Shown in pieces: positions 61,219-64,000 of a DNA stretch of 64,000 nt. The DNA is taken from contig NZ_JAKRNK010000006.1 in the NCBI RefSeq assembly GCF_022346885.1, positions 186,001 to 250,000 of the forward strand. The letters run 5' to 3'. The position numbers and the translations under genes are program-made. How positions within the stretch are numbered: position 1 is the first letter of the stretch; every line of letters starts with the position of its first letter. Source of the DNA: Paenibacillus sp. ACRRX. Lineage in GTDB: Bacteria > Bacillota > Bacilli > Paenibacillales > Paenibacillaceae. Below the pieces are notes generated by a model. That model did not search any database. It saw only the letters and a program-made list of their open reading frames with translations, and had not been told where the DNA came from.

Positions 61219-62103
61219 TTATAATTCTGGTATATCGAGACATAGTCGCAGACCTGCTAACTGGCCAGGCATATTTTTTATAGGTAATTGCAGCTCGGTC
61301 AATAGCATTGCCCATTGTGAAGGATGTTGAAACGGGTAAAATCCGGCAGCGCCTCCACGAACTATTATCTCATCCTTCGCTCCTTTAATGCGGGTGAACG
61401 CGGCAATGGCAAGACCTGCTATGCCAAAATTATTGGATGCAGCATGATTGAGCCCGCTATCACCAAATTGAGTAAGGCAAATGTCATCGGATAAATCTCG
61501 TGATGGAATTTCTTCTCCACATGTGAATAAATTATTTTTGAATTCCTTGGAAACATACTCCCACTCGGAGTCCCACGGCATTCTATACCCGCTTTTTTCC
61601 ATAAAAGATGCCGCTTCTTGTAAGTTAACATAGGCAGGAAATGGCCCATCTTCGCTATAGAAATCAGGTCTTTCTAGATCATTTGATAGATTAATATTTT
61701 CCTCCAGTACCCACTCGTAAACAGGGAAGCGGCTCATTAGGAATGGGTTTATATGAGTATTTTCATTTCCATCAGATTGATGGATAAGTTGAGAAATCAT
61801 GGACCAGTCGTTAGGTTCGCATATATTTCTGATGCTCTCAATATGTTGAGAGCAGGCTCCATAAATAAAGTCTCCACCAAATATTAGATTTAAAGGTGTT
61901 TCATAAAGCTCATCATAAAAACATGGTATTTCTATTTCTTTACCATTACTGGGGCTTTTTAATAGATATGGTTTTGCGAGTTTGAATCTGCCTGGTAATT
62001 TCTCGATTATCGAATTGCAAATATCTCCGCGTCGTTCACGAGAAGCAGATTGCCAATTTTCCAGGCTATTGATTTCTGTAATATTGTACATTGGATGCAC
62101 CAT
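61219..62103 (-). CDS. Formylglycine-generating-enzyme-like (SUMF1-fold) protein
   Basis: 294 residues. FGE-type motifs include LMSRFPVYEWVLEE, ASFMEKSGYRMPWDSEWEYV, IVRGGAAGFYPF and the end GLRLCLDIPE. These match the conserved P-V-x-x-V, RLPTEAEWEY, RGG and GFR segments of the sulfatase-modifying-factor fold. The copper-binding Cys pair of true FGE is not evident, so it is likely a non-enzymatic or different-function relative. The start is uncertain: ATG at 62103 abuts AAGAGG, and the ATG at 62091 is 12 bases from it. Placed among immunity-like genes. Confidence 0.75.
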   Translation of the reverse strand: MVHPMYNITEINSLENWQSASRERRGDICNSIIEKLPGRFKLAKPYLLKSPSNGKEIEIPCFYDELYETPLNLIFGGDFIYGACSQHIESIRNICEPNDWSMISQLIHQSDGNENTHINPFLMSRFPVYEWVLEENINLSNDLERPDFYSEDGPFPAYVNLQEAASFMEKSGYRMPWDSEWEYVSKEFKNNLFTCGEEIPSRDLSDDICLTQFGDSGLNHAASNNFGIAGLAIAAFTRIKGAKDEIIVRGGAAGFYPFQHPSQWAMLLTELQLPIKNMPGQLAGLRLCLDIPEL

Positions 62104-62136
62104 CCTCTTCAGCGTATTTTTCTCAGCTTAAGCTGC

Positions 62137-62751
62137 TTATTTATCAGGACGAGTGGGATCGATTATTGAATGCTGATGATTTTCTATATAAGCGTCAAAA
62201 GCATCTATGCCTTCTTGTAAAATTATATACGCTTCTTTAGGAGTAATTGGGACAACCCACAAGACACTAATTACTTCTTCACCTATTTTTATTTCTTCTA
62301 AATCTTCACTTTCTCCTCTGAGTTCATCAATTAAAAGGGCCTTTGTAGTCCAGTTCTCTGGTGCGAGTGTGCTCTCAGTCATTACTCGTGGTACTCCCGA
62401 AGACTTTATATTTTCAATATTATGGGCAATTAAGTCGCAGAAATATGTGAATATACGATCAATGTTTTCTTGCCCCAAATCGGGTTTTAATGCTAGCATC
62501 CATTCAGTCTCAATAGGTTTTCCAGTTTTTCGAATGGAATTAGATAGGCCGACTGTTGCGAATCTTGCAGGGATATTATCATTAATTGATGGGAAATAAT
62601 ATATCTCAATATATACGCCAATCTCTGGTTTTGTCATTATGACTCTATATTCCGGCATAGACCATTCTTTGATATACATATTAAGTATAATTGTTCTTCT
62701 GATGTCGAATTCCAGAATTTTTTCTCGGCATGACTCTTTATTGATTTGCAC
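62137..62751 (-). CDS. Suppressor-of-fused (SUFU) domain protein, probable immunity protein
   Basis: 204 residues from the GTG at 62751, with AAGG eight bases upstream; a longer frame overlaps the preceding gene. The SUFU pattern includes IYYFPSINDNIPARFATVGL, a central WMLALKPDL-type strand, and near the end VISVLWVVPITPKEAYIILQ, EGIDAFDAYIE. SUFU-like proteins in bacteria are immunity proteins of polymorphic toxins. It follows the frameshifted immunity-like gene with overlap. Confidence 0.85.
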   Translation of the reverse strand: MQINKESCREKILEFDIRRTIILNMYIKEWSMPEYRVIMTKPEIGVYIEIYYFPSINDNIPARFATVGLSNSIRKTGKPIETEWMLALKPDLGQENIDRIFTYFCDLIAHNIENIKSSGVPRVMTESTLAPENWTTKALLIDELRGESEDLEEIKIGEEVISVLWVVPITPKEAYIILQEGIDAFDAYIENHQHSIIDPTRPDK

Positions 62752-63462
62752 ATCTATCACCTTTTTCTTTAATGGCTTTCTCCGTTTTCGTATCATGGAA
62801 ACCATTTGGAGCTTTAAGTGCAAGGAAGCAGTTTATAACTCTCTCGTTGTCTCTTGTTTTTACTCCACTTGGTTCTGGTGTTCCACCCTTATGTTCTTTG
62901 AAAACTTCATTACAGCTTCCTGAGCTCTATGGATAATATCATCTACTTCGGAAAACTGACGATCCATAGATGCTAGCACCTTCAGCAAAAAAAGACCAAG
63001 ACTTTGATCTCCTAGACACAATTCCGTTTCGGCGAAATATTCGATGTCTTCGAGTTTTTCTATATTTCTTTTATGATTGATGTTTTTAGGGAACTCGATG
63101 TATTGATGGAGGGTTAAGACTGCATCTTCTCCCTTCGTTTTAAAATCGTGAACAATTCCGTTGAATAGGGTGTCTTTGAATCCTTCCTTGAGCCTGCCTT
63201 TTTCATTCAATGCATCAGGATGAAATGTCGCCAAATATTTTTCGTTTCTTATGGCCTGATCATTCATGATGTAGAGTACTTTTTCTTCGTCAAGAATCTT
63301 AACGATTTCATCAAATGACTTGAACCGTAGTCTTGTAAATCTTGCCGGAGAGAATTGCTTTCGCAAAGAATCTTCATGATTTGAAAGATATGCTCTAAAT
63401 GAAATTTCAGCATTTCCTTCCAAGAGTTCTTTGAAATAAGCAAGATGCCTTTCATCAACCAT
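62738..63462 (-). pseudogene. Frameshifted immunity-like protein of unknown family
   Basis: The start ATG at 63462 has AGGAGG six bases upstream and lies 9 bases after the stop of a toxin tail. It reads 200 residues (HLAYFKELLEGNAEISFRAY, DEIVKILDEEKVLYIMND, DIEYFAETELCLGDQSLGLF) to a stop at 62860. After EAVMKFSK one base appears lost from an A-run (about 62912); the other frame continues EHKGGTPEPSGVKTRDNERV, INCFLALKAPNGFHDTKTE to a stop at 62738. So the gene was about 240 codons. I do not recognise the family; position argues for an immunity protein. Confidence 0.65.
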
Positions 63463-63471
63463 ATCTGCCTC

Positions 63472-63600
63472 CTATGCTTCTTGAGCATTTGGGTGTACAT
63501 TAGTGAGATCTGCAATCTGATAGCCAATTGGATCTGACGATACACTAGGTGCTCGCCATCCGAGAGATCGTGCATAGTGCCGAAAAACAGACGTTTGGGA
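63472..63600 (-). pseudogene. Orphan C-terminal tail of a polymorphic toxin
   Basis: The minus strand reads VFRHYARSLGWRAPSVSSDP, IGYQIADLTNVHPNAQEA and a stop at 63472, followed after nine bases by the start of the immunity-like gene. There is no start or body: the frame upstream runs into the 63605 gene. It looks like the last 40 residues of a toxin left behind by recombination, a known feature of toxin-immunity arrays. Confidence 0.5.
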
Positions 63601-63604
63601 ACGA

Positions 63605-64000
63605 TTAATCCAGATCTCTAGCCCAACTAACCAACTCTTCATTTTCTAAATGATATGGATTTTTGTAAATATTAGAGTAATAGTATTCCGACTCCAATAA
63701 GTCTCTAATCTTATTGAAAACATGATTGGTGGCATGAAATCCATTGCTGATAGGAGCAGTGAAGGCAAGCGAGCCATTATGAAAACCATCTAAAGAGCCA
63801 GCAAGCTCTTGTTTGACTATTGTTTCAACCGCTTCTAATATTTCTTTGATAGGCTGCTCTTTGTAAATTTGAACACAAAAATTCCCACCATGCTCTATTA
63901 ACTCAAAATCTCCGTTTGGATGGAGCTTTATTGTATCTCCTTTTGCAAGCCCTAGAGCTAGCCCTGGAGATGCACATAATTTAAATTTTTGATCGCTTAG
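63605..64000 (-). CDS. Possible DUF4265-like immunity protein (partial, runs off window)
   Basis: The C-terminal 131 residues are visible; the start is beyond the right edge. CASPGLALGLAKGDTIKL and DFELIEHGGNFCVQIY resemble the central part of DUF4265 proteins (GLA-x-GD-x-(V/I)...), with a helical C-terminus (ENEELVSWARDLD). The match is partial, so the family is uncertain. Its place beside a toxin tail and other immunity-like genes supports an immunity role. Confidence 0.55.
   Translation of the reverse strand, partial: LSDQKFKLCASPGLALGLAKGDTIKLHPNGDFELIEHGGNFCVQIYKEQPIKEILEAVETIVKQELAGSLDGFHNGSLAFTAPISNGFHATNHVFNKIRDLLESEYYYSNIYKNPYHLENEELVSWARDLD

Overview
The window looks like chromosomal DNA from a spore-forming Bacillota, most likely Paenibacillus or a close relative. 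The evidence is strong AGGAGG-type ribosome binding sites, frequent TTG/GTG starts, moderate-to-low GC, a truncated CotF-type spore coat gene, a Paenibacillus-style Acr3/ArsC arsenic locus and many bacilli-type regulators. It is an accessory region: intact small operons alternate with many decayed fragments (Tn3, IS3 and IS4-type transposases, a MobA/MobL relaxase, arsA/arsD, RNase J, DUF3231, MBL hydrolase, TIGR02391, ABC ATPase). No rRNA, tRNA or CRISPR array was seen.

Layout. 1-5 kb: a two-component system, an exported four-repeat helical protein and an ABC transporter; the three transcription units share the promoter box CTTCAT-N5-CTCCAGAT, so they look like one self-contained regulon. 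5.2-9 kb: a TetR regulator with two operator palindromes, a CPBP membrane protease and two exported proteins. 9-12.4 kb: mobile-element relics around a maltose-acetyltransferase-like gene and a SUKH-type gene. 12.4-17.6 kb: ECF sigma/anti-sigma pair, a secreted serine hydrolase, and a PadR/HAAS pair whose promoter region is duplicated upstream of an ABC ATPase relic. 17.6-21.7 kb: mostly decayed genes. 21.7-23.6 kb: intact arsR-acr3-arsC, beside an arsD/arsA remnant that has been split by a local inversion. 23.6-32 kb: sparse, with a GNAT, a cupin and a Kef/Nap-type antiporter between relics. 32-44.7 kb: PfpI protein, MarR plus serine hydrolase, a broken Tn3 transposase fused to an MFS tail, a GC-richer ArsR-like/flavin reductase pair, and a TetR/FAH-hydrolase/MBL-hydrolase unit.

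45-50.8 kb, minus strand: a tight operon of STM4015 (leucine-rich repeat), STM4014 (ATP-grasp-like), STM4013 (sulfatase/phosphatase-fold), STM4012 (HemN-like radical SAM), STM4011 (radical SAM) and an APS kinase (cysC), with a clear sigma-A promoter. This is the best candidate for an undescribed biochemical system: two radical SAM enzymes, a ligase-like protein, a hydrolase and a repeat protein, here extended by PAPS synthesis. 51-55 kb: a probable alkylation-repair island (AdaB methyltransferase, 2OG-Fe(II) oxygenase, SPL-like radical SAM, AlkD-type and AlkA-type glycosylases). 55-64 kb: pentapeptide, VOC, methyltransferase and stalk-type secreted proteins, then a row of minus-strand immunity-like genes (HEAT/SUKH-like, beta-solenoid, FGE-like, SUFU, unknown) behind an orphan toxin C-terminal tail, typical of a polymorphic-toxin immunity array.

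All calls rest on reading the sequence and on family knowledge. No database search was run, so family names for short relics are provisional.
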